64,000 bases of DNA from an uncultured Dokdonia sp. (GTDB taxonomy: Bacteria > Bacteroidota > Bacteroidia > Flavobacteriales > Flavobacteriaceae), in assembly GCF_947492815.1 (NCBI RefSeq), contig NZ_CANLOB010000013.1, forward strand, positions 1-64,000, in the 5' to 3' direction. The translations under genes were made by a program, and so were the position numbers. Numbering within the stretch: position 1 is the first letter of the stretch; each line of letters begins with the position of its first letter. Below, in pieces: positions 43,637 to 52,548 of this stretch. The notes under the pieces were generated by a model. That model was not told the origin of the DNA. It made no database searches and worked only from the letters and a program-made list of their open reading frames with translations.

Positions 43637-43913
43637 AAAAGTATAATTTGTGTATTTGTTGTTTGATGTCTAGCCATAAGACTATAGAGCGTCCTTTTTG
43701 TTACAGATTTTTCGATTTTTTTTTCTTTTTTTTCTATTGTTTTTTGATGACTAAAAATATTTTTAATATCTCATCTGTAAATGATCTTGATAAAGATACT
43801 AATACTTCTGAAAAATATACTTGGTTTACGCTAACGTTGTAGTTGATTTTATATGCTAAACATAGTAAGTAAAGATCGATTCTTTTATCTTTATCATTTT
43901 ACAATAAGTTAAC

Positions 43914-44816
43914 ATGAAATTTGGAAAAGTAGAACAGCCAGAAGCTATAGATTTTACATTACCTCAGGATCATATAGATACAGAAAGAGTCTTAAGTAAG
44001 AGTGATGTATCAGATCCACTTCAAGTGTATGTAGGTTGTGCAAAATGGAATAAACAAGATTTAAAAAACTTTTACCCTAGAGGTACTAAGGATGAATTAG
44101 GTTACTATTCAAATCAATTTAATTGTATAGAACTCAATGCTACATTTTATAGACTTTTTCCAAAAGAACAGTATGAAAAATGGTATCATAAAACGCCTGA
44201 AGGATTTAAGTTTTTCCCTAAAATAACCAATAACATAAGCCATCTAAAAAGACTTATAGACTCCGAACAGTATATTCCAGAATATGTGGATCATACGCTA
44301 GCTTTAAAAGAAAAATTAGGAACGATTTTCTTACAAATGCATAATAATTTCCAGCCTAAAAATTTTGATAGGGTAGATAACTTTATCAATAACTGGCCTT
44401 CTCATGTACCTATAGCATTAGAGTTTAGACATACAGATTGGTTTAATGACCCTCAGGTAGCAGATCGTTTATACCATACTCTGGAAGAACATAATATGGC
44501 TAATGTCCTTGTTGATACAGCAGGTAGACGTGATATCATGCATATGCGATTAACAAATAATGAAGCATTTATTCGTTTTGTAGGTGCAAATCATGAAAGT
44601 GATTATACACGATTAGATGATTGGATTATACGATTACAAAAATGGGTATCTCAAGGACTAAAGAATATTCATTTTTTTATACATCAAAATGTAGAGGTAG
44701 AATCCCCTTTATTATCAGCCTATTTTATAGAAAAACTAAATAGTGCTTTGTCTTTAAATTTAAAAATACCAGAAACATTATCACAAAATAACACCAATAC
44801 ACCTACTTTATTTTAA
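43914..44816 (+). CDS. DUF72 (YecE-like) family protein
   Basis: 300 residues, a predicted TIM barrel: YVGCAKWNKQDLKNFYPRGT, FNCIELNATFYRLFP, and EFRHTDWFND are DUF72 hallmarks. Function is unknown in the family. Its stop codon overlaps the gluconokinase start (TAATG), so it is translated together with the gluconate genes. Confidence 0.85.
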   Translation: MKFGKVEQPEAIDFTLPQDHIDTERVLSKSDVSDPLQVYVGCAKWNKQDLKNFYPRGTKDELGYYSNQFNCIELNATFYRLFPKEQYEKWYHKTPEGFKFFPKITNNISHLKRLIDSEQYIPEYVDHTLALKEKLGTIFLQMHNNFQPKNFDRVDNFINNWPSHVPIALEFRHTDWFNDPQVADRLYHTLEEHNMANVLVDTAGRRDIMHMRLTNNEAFIRFVGANHESDYTRLDDWIIRLQKWVSQGLKNIHFFIHQNVEVESPLLSAYFIEKLNSALSLNLKIPETLSQNNTNTPTLF

Positions 44817-45304
44817 TGGGAACGATTTACATAGTGATGGGCGTTTCTGGAGTAGGGAAAACTACCCTAGGACAAGCCATAGCAAAACAGCTTGATATTC
44901 CTTTTTATGATGCAGATGATTTTCATCCTCAAGAAAACAAAGATAAAATGGCTTCAGGAATTCCGTTACAAGATGAGGATAGGTGGCCTTGGTTAGATCG
45001 TATTGTCACCCAATATGATCAATGGAAGATAAAGGGAGCGGTTTTAGCATGTTCAGCCCTAAAAGAAAGCTATCGTACAAGGCTTAAAGTTGATCAGTCA
45101 CTGGTAAAGACCATTTACCTTTCGGCTAGCTTTGACATGATATCACAACGCTTGGAAGTTCGTAAAAACCATTTTTTCAATCCTAATTTATTACAATCTC
45201 AATTTGATACGTTAGAAGCACCTACATCGGGTATTATTTGCGATGCAGGATTACAAAAAGATAGATTACTTAAACATATTATACATACTATTGATAAACA
45301 ATAG
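44816..45304 (+). CDS. gntK: Gluconokinase
   Basis: 162 residues with a Walker A loop GVSGVGKTT at 9-17. YDADDFHPQENKDKM and GIPLQDEDRWPWLDRI are diagnostic for GntK. It phosphorylates gluconate to 6-phosphogluconate. The start overlaps the DUF72 stop and the gluconate permease gene follows 49 bp downstream, so the module imports and activates gluconate. Confidence 0.92.
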   Translation: MGTIYIVMGVSGVGKTTLGQAIAKQLDIPFYDADDFHPQENKDKMASGIPLQDEDRWPWLDRIVTQYDQWKIKGAVLACSALKESYRTRLKVDQSLVKTIYLSASFDMISQRLEVRKNHFFNPNLLQSQFDTLEAPTSGIICDAGLQKDRLLKHIIHTIDKQ

Positions 45305-45353
45305 AACCTATTATAATAGGGCTTATCAATATAACTAATAACTAAAATACAAC

Positions 45354-46700
45354 ATGGACATACAATTACTTGCAGCAGTGTTTATAGGCGTTAGTGTCTT
45401 ATTATTTTTAATACTTCGTTTAAAGTTTCAAGCATTTATAGCGTTGTTGATTACCTGTATAGTGGTAGGTGTGGTTGCTGGTATGGATCCCAAAACCATT
45501 CTAGATAGTGTTAAGAATGGGATGGGAGGGACTTTAGGTTTTGTTGCAACAGTAGTGGGCCTTGGTGCTTTGTTTGGAGCGATACTGGAACGATCAGGAG
45601 GAGCACAACAACTTGCCCAATCTATGTTGAAACTCTTTGGTGTTAAAAGTGCACATTGGGCTGTAATGCTTACGGGCTTTTTAGTAGCAATTCCTGTGTT
45701 TTTTGATGTTGCCTTTATTATCCTAGTTCCATTGATTTATGCATTACAAAAACAAACAAAAAAATCATTGCTTTTATATGCGATTCCGTTGTTAGCTGGA
45801 CTTGCTATTACGCATACGTTTATTCCTCCCACTCCAGGACCTATTGCTGTCGCAGATATATTAGGGGCTGATCTTGGATACGTTATTATATTTGGTTTTT
45901 TAGCAGGACTACCTGCGGCTATTGTTGCAGGACCTATGCTTGCAAAACGTTTATCAAAAACAATGCATATAGAAACTCCAGAGGATATGATCACAACCAC
46001 GGAGATTCCAGAAAATGCGCCTTCTGCAGTAACTATCTTATTAATTATAGCGATTCCTATTTTTTTGATTGTATGTAATACTGTATTGGGGAGTCCATTA
46101 TTTGATCAAGATAGTTTACCTACATGGCTTACCTATGTAGCTGGATTACTTGGACATCCCTTTGTTGCTCTTATTATTGCAAATATTGTGGCTTGGTATG
46201 TCTTGGGAATAAGGAAGGGGTTTTCAAAACAACAATTATTAGATATTTCTACAAAATCACTATACCCTGCTGGTGTGATTATATTACTTACTGGAGCAGG
46301 TGGTGCATTTAAACAAATACTTATAGACACGGGTTCTGGTAAAATGATTGCCGAAGGACTGAATACAGATTTCTTCCCACCTGTTGTCTTTGGATTTATT
46401 GTAGCAGCAATTGTACGTATATTACAAGGATCTGCTACAGTGGCAATGATTACTGCAGCTGGTATTACGGCACCTCTTCTTGGTCTTACAGAAACGAGTG
46501 CTCCTCAACTTGCAGTACTTGTGATTGCTATTGCATCTGGGGCAACAGTATTTTCCCATGTGAATGATAGTGGTTTTTGGTTGGTAAAACAATATTTAGG
46601 ACTTACCGAAAAAGAAACATTCCGATCGTGGACAGTAATGACCTCCCTAATTGCAATCATAGGCTTAGTCGTTTCAACAGTTCTTTGGTATTTAGTGTAA
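45354..46700 (+). CDS. gntP: Gluconate:H+ symporter (GntP family)
   Basis: 448 residues with about 12 hydrophobic helices. GFVATVVGLGALFGAILERSGGAQQLA, VFFDVAFIILVPLIYAL and HTFIPPTPGPIAVADILGADLG are typical GntP-family stretches. It imports gluconate or a related sugar acid with protons. It forms a unit with gntK. Confidence 0.92.
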   Translation: MDIQLLAAVFIGVSVLLFLILRLKFQAFIALLITCIVVGVVAGMDPKTILDSVKNGMGGTLGFVATVVGLGALFGAILERSGGAQQLAQSMLKLFGVKSAHWAVMLTGFLVAIPVFFDVAFIILVPLIYALQKQTKKSLLLYAIPLLAGLAITHTFIPPTPGPIAVADILGADLGYVIIFGFLAGLPAAIVAGPMLAKRLSKTMHIETPEDMITTTEIPENAPSAVTILLIIAIPIFLIVCNTVLGSPLFDQDSLPTWLTYVAGLLGHPFVALIIANIVAWYVLGIRKGFSKQQLLDISTKSLYPAGVIILLTGAGGAFKQILIDTGSGKMIAEGLNTDFFPPVVFGFIVAAIVRILQGSATVAMITAAGITAPLLGLTETSAPQLAVLVIAIASGATVFSHVNDSGFWLVKQYLGLTEKETFRSWTVMTSLIAIIGLVVSTVLWYLV

Positions 46701-46742
46701 GTACGCTTTAATCTTCCTTATGGTTGTAAATCTCATAAGTTT

Positions 46743-46756
46743 GCTTTCGCGAAAGC
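46743..46756. repeat. Iterated palindrome, intergenic
   Basis: An exact GCTTTCGCGAAAGC, 42 bp after the gntP stop, where it might act as a transcript-end hairpin. Confidence 0.9.
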
Positions 46757-46816
46757 ATATATACCAGTATAAGAATTTGATATCATAATAACAGTTATTA
46801 TTGTCATGAAGTGCAC

Positions 46817-46824
46817 TAAATTTG
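46817..46824 (+). promoter_or_regulatory. Possible -7 element of the thioesterase gene
   Basis: TAAATTTG matches TAnnTTTG exactly. A clear -33 TTTG at the right distance is not visible. Confidence 0.4.
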
Positions 46825-46886
46825 CCCTAAATTACTAATTATAGGAGTTGGATGAGGTTTCTGACTTCTCAGAAATATATTATAGA

Positions 46887-47285
46887 ATGAACTTTCACAC
46901 ACGTAAATGGATAAAACCTGAAGATTTAAATCCAAATGGGACACTTTTTGGAGGTAGGTTATTAGAATGGATAGATGAAGAAGCTGCATTGTATGCTATT
47001 ATTCAGTTAGAAAATCCACGTACGGTCACTAAGTATATGAGTGAAATTGATTTTCGCGCAAGCGCAAAAAAAGGTGATATCATAGAAATAGGACTTGAAG
47101 TTGTAAAATTTGGAACAGCTTCTTTAACACTCAAATGTGAAGTACGTAATAAGATGACACGAGAAGTTATTATTACGATAGAACGTATTGTAATGGTTGG
47201 CCTTGGCGATGATGGAAAGGCAAAACCTCATGGTAAAAAAGAGGTTGAATATGTAAAAGATCGTCTTGAAAACTCTAAAAATTAA
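46887..47285 (+). CDS. Hotdog-fold acyl-CoA thioesterase
   Basis: 132 residues from the ATG at 46887. An in-frame TTG at 46848 adds 13 residues. NPNGTLFGGRLLEWIDEEAALYA and SEIDFRASAKKGDIIEIGLEV are YciA/BFIT-type acyl-CoA thioesterase signatures, including the conserved catalytic-region Asp/Glu. It hydrolyses acyl-CoA in the cytoplasm. A degenerate palindrome (TTTTCGCGCAAGCGC, 47051-47065) is embedded in the frame as F-R-A-S-A. Confidence 0.88.
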   Translation: MNFHTRKWIKPEDLNPNGTLFGGRLLEWIDEEAALYAIIQLENPRTVTKYMSEIDFRASAKKGDIIEIGLEVVKFGTASLTLKCEVRNKMTREVIITIERIVMVGLGDDGKAKPHGKKEVEYVKDRLENSKN

Positions 47286-47310
47286 TTCGTTTTATAATGT
47301 GTTATGGAGG

Positions 47311-47324
47311 TAATTATTATCGGT
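47311..47324 (+). promoter_or_regulatory. 14-bp repeat upstream of lipoprotein 1
   Basis: TAATTATTATCGGT, identical to 49437-49450, which lies at a similar distance upstream of lipoprotein 3 (77 and 67 bp from the respective ATGs). It could be a shared regulator site or simply duplicated flank. Confidence 0.4.
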
Positions 47325-47387
47325 TGTGACTCACTAGTATAAGTATCCTAATTATCTTAGGCATTACTAAACCAACCTTACCAAGTT

Positions 47388-48344
47388 ATGACTTCATTTA
47401 TACGAGTATCTGTACTTCTTTGCTTTTTTATATTATCATGTGATAATGACGATAAAGTGGCTCTTACAAATGCCGATGATAGAGAAATAGGCGCATATGT
47501 GCGTACTACCGAAACTGTAAATTCAGATTTTTCTATTAATAATCCCAATGATATTTTTAGAGTAGAACTAGAAGCTCATGATGAGCAAAATGGAGGATTG
47601 CTAGACGCTATAGAAGTATATCTTACCTATAAACAATCAGGAGGAGTACCATCTAATGAGGTGTTATTAAAAACACTAGAACGAGATGTTTTTACAATAG
47701 GACAATTTGGAAAACCTGTAAGTCCGCTCACGGTTTCTTTTGAAGAAGCACTAGATGTTTTTAATTTAACCATGGCTGATATGTCATGTAAAGACCAATT
47801 TGAAGTTAGAATTAATCAAAAACTTACAGATGGTCGTTCATTTACAACGGGACAATCAAGCTCTAAAATACTTGCGGCTGATGATTTCTGGAGTTCGCCA
47901 TTTTGTTATACAATTAACGTTATTGAACCTATAGCTGAAGATATGTTTACAGGAATATATCAATTGGAAAGTGTATTAAACGGACCTCTAGGACCTACAT
48001 TTGGTGATGGGCCTCAACTTGTAGAAGTGTATAAAGGACACTCTACAAATGTGCGCGAAATGCGATTACGCCATAGATTATCTATAGAGCAAGAGCTCCC
48101 TCGTATTTTTAGATTTACGATTGTTTGTAATGAATCGGTGTTTAGTAAAGACTTACTGTCTAGTAAAATAGGTTTTTGTGGTATTGATCCAGCAATTTTA
48201 TTGGGTCCAGATACTGTAAATGCTACTATAGATCCTAATGATGATACGGTTTTTGAATTATGGTTTGTAGAGGGATATCTAGGCTTTGATGGGAATTGTG
48301 GTTTCGGAACAGCTCCTTCTAGAATAAGACTTTCTAAACAATAA
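47388..48344 (+). CDS. Array lipoprotein 1 of 6 (unknown family)
   Basis: 318 residues, SPII signal with lipobox FILSC (Cys 18) followed by acidic DNDD, which in Bacteroidota can direct surface export. Shared landmarks with its five neighbours: an IGAYVRT-type segment near 34, LTDGRSF, FWSSPFCYTINVIEPI, MFTGIYQLES, LGPDTV...DPNDDTVFELWFVEGYLGFDG and the terminal RLSKQ. Predicted all-beta. No known domain is recognised. Confidence 0.8.
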   Translation: MTSFIRVSVLLCFFILSCDNDDKVALTNADDREIGAYVRTTETVNSDFSINNPNDIFRVELEAHDEQNGGLLDAIEVYLTYKQSGGVPSNEVLLKTLERDVFTIGQFGKPVSPLTVSFEEALDVFNLTMADMSCKDQFEVRINQKLTDGRSFTTGQSSSKILAADDFWSSPFCYTINVIEPIAEDMFTGIYQLESVLNGPLGPTFGDGPQLVEVYKGHSTNVREMRLRHRLSIEQELPRIFRFTIVCNESVFSKDLLSSKIGFCGIDPAILLGPDTVNATIDPNDDTVFELWFVEGYLGFDGNCGFGTAPSRIRLSKQ

Positions 48345-48374
48345 TATCGTTATCATTTTTCAGGACACACGTTC

Positions 48375-48406
48375 AAATAGTATGTATATAATGCATACTA
48401 TTTTTT
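48375..48406 (+). terminator. Terminator after array lipoprotein 1
   Basis: The arms AAATAGTATG (48375-48384) and CATACTATTT (48394-48403) form a 10-bp stem with a 9-nt loop, followed by TTTTTT. It separates gene 1 from gene 2, so the array is not one simple operon. Confidence 0.75.
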
Positions 48407-48437
48407 ACTAATGTTTTTTTAAATAAACACACTTGTT

Positions 48438-49418
48438 ATGATTAAAAAATACTTGATACTACTGTGTCTAGTGGTGTATATATCCTGTAATGATGATGAA
48501 AAGGCGGTCGATATTGTTTTTTCTGATGCTCAGGTAGGGGCAGTACTCCGTACACAATCTATAGATAATTTAACGTTTGACACTTCACAGCCAGAGCTTC
48601 CTATTCAGTTTACATTAGAATACCAAGATGGCCAAGAAACAGCATTACTTTCGGATGTTGATTTTTTCATTTCATTTATAGATAATACACCTGATAACGG
48701 TGATAATTCTAGCACTTCTGAATTCTTTAGAAATATAACAACTACAGATTTTACAACAGGAGTTAATGGATTACCTGTTACGACAGTTACCATTACAACC
48801 CAAGAATTATTAGAAGCTTTAAATGTAGAGGGTTCTCAAATAAGTTGTACAGATCAATTTGTAATTGATTTGACGCTTAACTTGACAGATGGTAGAAGTT
48901 TTTCAAATGCAAATACAAATGGTCCTATTATAGGTTTTGGAAGTGCGCTAAATTCTCCTTTTACGTATGATGTAATTGTAGTAGATGGTATAGATGATGA
49001 TTTATTTACGGGTACATACTCTTATACGAGTATAGAAGATGGCTTTAATGGCCCTACCATTATATCTCCTGACCTTTTAGAATTGACTAGAACAAGACCT
49101 AATGCAAGGAGTTTTGAGATTTTTAGAGATGCTCAACAAACAACTACAGGTGGTGTTTTAGTGCGATCTGAAGTAGAGTTTACCATTGCGTGTGATCAAA
49201 TTATATTAACAAGATATGTGCGATCTTCTATTGTTTGCGGAGCAGGAGTAGAGGGAGATGTACATGTATTATTAGGTCCTGCAACTAATTTATCAGGCAC
49301 AGCCGATCCAAATGATGATACTGTTTTTGATATCCGTTTTATAGAAGCTTTTGAAGGGTTTGACGGTTTTTGTGGTTGGCCTACAACATCTTCTGCTGTT
49401 AGATTATCAAAACAATAG
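48438..49418 (+). CDS. Array lipoprotein 2 of 6
   Basis: 326 residues, lipobox VYISC and NDDEK. It shares the array landmarks (VGAVLRTQSIDNLTFD, LTDGRSFSNAN, LNSPFTYDVIVVDGI, LFTGTYSYTSIEDG, DPNDDTVFDIRFIEAFEGFDGFCGW, terminal RLSKQ). The middle third is the least conserved part, as expected for surface-exposed loops. Function is unknown. Confidence 0.8.
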   Translation: MIKKYLILLCLVVYISCNDDEKAVDIVFSDAQVGAVLRTQSIDNLTFDTSQPELPIQFTLEYQDGQETALLSDVDFFISFIDNTPDNGDNSSTSEFFRNITTTDFTTGVNGLPVTTVTITTQELLEALNVEGSQISCTDQFVIDLTLNLTDGRSFSNANTNGPIIGFGSALNSPFTYDVIVVDGIDDDLFTGTYSYTSIEDGFNGPTIISPDLLELTRTRPNARSFEIFRDAQQTTTGGVLVRSEVEFTIACDQIILTRYVRSSIVCGAGVEGDVHVLLGPATNLSGTADPNDDTVFDIRFIEAFEGFDGFCGWPTTSSAVRLSKQ

Positions 49419-49436
49419 GCTTTAAAAAGATAGGGT

Positions 49437-49450
49437 TAATTATTATCGGT
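49437..49450 (+). promoter_or_regulatory. 14-bp repeat upstream of lipoprotein 3
   Basis: The second copy of TAATTATTATCGGT (see 47311-47324). Confidence 0.4.
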
Positions 49451-49503
49451 ACGTACGTTTGATCTAGCATATAGCATTACTTTTAAATAAATAACCAACT
49501 CTT

Positions 49504-50496
49504 ATGAAAAATAAATACTTTTCTCTCCTAATCTTAGGGGCCTTATTCTCTTGTAATAGCGATGAAAAATCTATAGAAGTCGTCTTAGAAGAAGTAGAAC
49601 GCGGGGCTGTAGTTAGGACATTGGCAGTAAATAATCTTGATTTTGATATTAATAACCTTCAAAGTACATTTAGTATTGACGTAGAAGAAATGGATGTTGA
49701 AGAAGGGGGATTATTAAATGAGGTTGAGGTGTTAGTTCAATTTAAAGACAATACACCTAGTAATGGAAATAACTCTGTTGCCGCTACGTTAATAGAAACA
49801 ATTCCTGCTTCAGAATGGGTGACAGGATCAAACAATCTACCTACAACATCTCTTCTATATACTTTTGAAGAACTTTTAGCTATTACAGGTCTTACAGCTG
49901 CAGATGTTGCTGTTAAAGATCAATTTTTAATAAGTTTAAATTTAAACCTTATAGACGGTCGTGTATTTAATGCTTCTAATGCGAGTTCTATTATCATCGC
50001 ATTTGACACCTTTTTTAGTTCACCATTTTGTTACACTATAAATATTGTATCACCCATCGCTGAAGATCTTTTTACAGGAAACTATTTGATGGAATCTATC
50101 GTAGACGGTCCCAATGGACAAACTTTTGTAGATGAGTTAAGACAGCCTTTTCCAGATGGCACTATTATCGAGGTCGTAAAAGGACATTCTTCAAACACAA
50201 GAGAGTTTAGAGCATTTCATAATTTACATCATGTAGGTTTAGAGCAACCAAGACGTTGGGAATTTACGGTAGTAAGTGACATCATTGTAATGGGTAAAAA
50301 TCAATTATCTTCTCCAGAAGGGTATTGTCGATTTAATGCCGCTCCTACGTTATTAGGACCTGATACCGTACCCGGTTTAGCAGACCCCAATGATGATACT
50401 GTTTTTGAATTATGGTTTGTAGAAGGCTATTTAGGTTTTGATGGCGAATGTGGCTATCAGACAGCACCTTCTAGATACCGTTTTTCTAAGCAATAA
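49504..50496 (+). CDS. Array lipoprotein 3 of 6
   Basis: 330 residues, lipobox LFSC and NSDEK. It is closest to gene 1 in its C-terminal half: SSPFCYTINIVSPIAEDLFTG, the VVKGHSSNTREFRA segment mirrors VYKGHSTNVREMRL, and both end with FELWFVEGYLGFDG. Terminal RFSKQ. Genes 1 and 3 are thus a related pair although not adjacent. Function is unknown. Confidence 0.8.
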   Translation: MKNKYFSLLILGALFSCNSDEKSIEVVLEEVERGAVVRTLAVNNLDFDINNLQSTFSIDVEEMDVEEGGLLNEVEVLVQFKDNTPSNGNNSVAATLIETIPASEWVTGSNNLPTTSLLYTFEELLAITGLTAADVAVKDQFLISLNLNLIDGRVFNASNASSIIIAFDTFFSSPFCYTINIVSPIAEDLFTGNYLMESIVDGPNGQTFVDELRQPFPDGTIIEVVKGHSSNTREFRAFHNLHHVGLEQPRRWEFTVVSDIIVMGKNQLSSPEGYCRFNAAPTLLGPDTVPGLADPNDDTVFELWFVEGYLGFDGECGYQTAPSRYRFSKQ

Positions 50497-50499
50497 TAC

Positions 50500-50513
50500 G
50501 CTTTCGCGAAAGC
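50500..50513. repeat. Iterated palindrome in the lipoprotein array
   Basis: An exact copy starting 3 bp after the stop codon of gene 3. Confidence 0.9.
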
Positions 50514-50602
50514 GTGTAAAGAAAATATACATGCTAAAAATTTCCTCACCTTCTCAAGAGGTGAAACTGTTACATAACCATTAACTAACCAAATAGATTC
50601 TT

Positions 50603-51553
50603 ATGAAAAAAATTACATTTATTATCCTCAGTCTCTTTGTATGTATTTCCTGTAATGATGAAGATAAAGCCATAGAAACAGTGCTCGAAGAAGTAGATAG
50701 AGGTGCTGTTTTACGGACATTGCAATTTAATAATGGAGAATTTGAAGCAAATAATCCTGCCAGTACGTTTAGTGTTGATTTGCAAGAACAAGATATAGAA
50801 GATGGCGGATTGTTGAGTACTGTTGATGTCTATGTTTCCTTTATAGATAATACACCTTCAGGAAATTCAGTTTCGACACAAAGAATACTTTTAGAAACGC
50901 TTACTCCAGAAAATTTTACGGTTGGTGATTTTGCATTGCCAGCAATTACATTAGAATATAGTTTTGCAGAATTACTGGATGCTACAGGGTTAACCATAGA
51001 TCAAACAGCTTGTAAAGATCAATTTCGTATTGATATGGATCTTAATTTATCTGATGGATTAACATTTAATGTGACAAACTCTTCAGGTACAGTCGTAAAT
51101 GCCAACGGATTTTTTAAATCCCCATTTACCTATTTAATCAATATTGTAGAGCCTATTCCTTTAGATGACTTTACAGGAGTGTATCAATTAATGAATATTC
51201 AAGATGGTTTTTTCGGACCTACCTTTGGAGAAGAAGGTCTTGTAACTGTTAGAAATGGACATTCTAATAATTTTAGAATTATTGATATAGATGTACCAGG
51301 AGCTACACTAGAGATTGAATTTAGTGTTGTATGTGATGTCACTGTTGTTACTAGATATCAAAGACTTAGTCTTGGGTGTACACAAGAAGACCTATCTGAT
51401 AGAATTCTGATTGGTCCAGATACAGTACCTGCAACTATCGATACCAATGATGATAGTGTTTTTGAACTACACTTCTTAGAAGCATTTGAAGGGTTTGATG
51501 CAAGATGTAATTTTTCTAATGTTCCCTCTAAAGTGAGGTTTTCAAAACAATAA
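50603..51553 (+). CDS. Array lipoprotein 4 of 6
   Basis: 316 residues, lipobox VCISC and NDEDK. The shared N-terminal block ETVLEEVDRGAVLRTLQFNN closely matches gene 3. Later landmarks: LSDGLTFNVTNSS, FKSPFTYLINIVEPIPLDDFTG, LIGPDTV...FELHFLEAFEGFDARC, terminal RFSKQ. The C-terminal part resembles gene 2 (EAFEGFD). Gene 5 follows at 18 bp. Function is unknown. Confidence 0.8.
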   Translation: MKKITFIILSLFVCISCNDEDKAIETVLEEVDRGAVLRTLQFNNGEFEANNPASTFSVDLQEQDIEDGGLLSTVDVYVSFIDNTPSGNSVSTQRILLETLTPENFTVGDFALPAITLEYSFAELLDATGLTIDQTACKDQFRIDMDLNLSDGLTFNVTNSSGTVVNANGFFKSPFTYLINIVEPIPLDDFTGVYQLMNIQDGFFGPTFGEEGLVTVRNGHSNNFRIIDIDVPGATLEIEFSVVCDVTVVTRYQRLSLGCTQEDLSDRILIGPDTVPATIDTNDDSVFELHFLEAFEGFDARCNFSNVPSKVRFSKQ

Positions 51554-51571
51554 TTACAAAAAAAGTATACG

Positions 51572-52531
51572 ATGAAAATATTCCGCTTAGTAGTTGTTTT
51601 TAGTTTTATTTGTATACTGTCTTGTAGTGAAGATGATAAAGTAATAGATGAAGTTGTACAAGAAATAGAAAGAGGAGCGATACTACGTAATGTCAATAAA
51701 ATTCGTAAAGATTTTATACATAATGATTTTGAAAGTGCTTTTGAATTAGAGATAGAAGCACAAGATATTGAAGATGGAGCGCTTCTTGATTTTGTTCGTT
51801 TATACATAGATTTCAGAGATCAAACGGACAGTGATGTTAATTTAGATACACAAGAGGTTATGTTAAGAGATGTTCCAGCGAGTGTATTTGAAATTGGCCC
51901 CAACGGCTTACCTAGAACAACCGTGCTTGTTTCTTACCAAGAAGCGGTAACCGCACTTTCAGTAAATACTTCATTAATCACTCCAGGAGACCAATTTGGT
52001 TTACGCATGGAAATTCATCTTATAGATGGACGTACTTTTAGTAATTCAAATAATAGTGCTTCTATTCTTACAGATGCCTGTTTTTTTAAATCTCCATTGC
52101 GTTATGAGATCAATGTTTTAGAAGTTATTCCAAATGAACTGTTTACAGGAACATATTCTTATGAAGTCGTAAATGGAGCAGATGAATTTAGTTTTCATAT
52201 TTCAAATCAAGGTATTGTTTCTATATTTGAAAGCAACCTTCCTAATGTTAGGACGACTAGTATTATAGGTGAAGGCCTAGAAGTTACAATAGCAGGTGAA
52301 AATATCTTTCCAAAGATTTATCAATCAGTAAATCTTTTTTGTAGAGAATCTGCTCCTCATATTTTATCAGGACCAGATGATACTAGTTTTGGAGCAATAG
52401 ATTTAAATGATGATAGCACCTTTTTTGTAGATCTAATTGTTGGCTTTGAGGGGTGGGATGGAACATTAGATTTTAACGATAATATGCCTGGTATACCTGT
52501 TTTATATACATTTAAATTTACGAAACAATAA
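51572..52531 (+). CDS. Array lipoprotein 5 of 6
   Basis: 319 residues, lipobox ILSC and SEDDK. It forms a close pair with gene 6: FGLRMEIHLIDGRTFSNSN, ASILTDACFFKSPLRYEINV, LFTGTYSYEVV, PKIYQSVNLFCRES and VGFEGWDG recur almost unchanged, pointing to a recent duplication. Terminal KFTKQ. The spacing to gene 6 is 17 bp, so 4, 5 and 6 are probably cotranscribed. Function is unknown. Confidence 0.8.
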   Translation: MKIFRLVVVFSFICILSCSEDDKVIDEVVQEIERGAILRNVNKIRKDFIHNDFESAFELEIEAQDIEDGALLDFVRLYIDFRDQTDSDVNLDTQEVMLRDVPASVFEIGPNGLPRTTVLVSYQEAVTALSVNTSLITPGDQFGLRMEIHLIDGRTFSNSNNSASILTDACFFKSPLRYEINVLEVIPNELFTGTYSYEVVNGADEFSFHISNQGIVSIFESNLPNVRTTSIIGEGLEVTIAGENIFPKIYQSVNLFCRESAPHILSGPDDTSFGAIDLNDDSTFFVDLIVGFEGWDGTLDFNDNMPGIPVLYTFKFTKQ

Positions 52532-52548
52532 CTTTAAAATAGTACACA

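Noticed and set aside
43648..43842. 64-residue plus-strand frame upstream of the DUF72 gene
   Set aside because: Composition is dominated by a T-rich run (poly-Phe) and it has no plausible domain.
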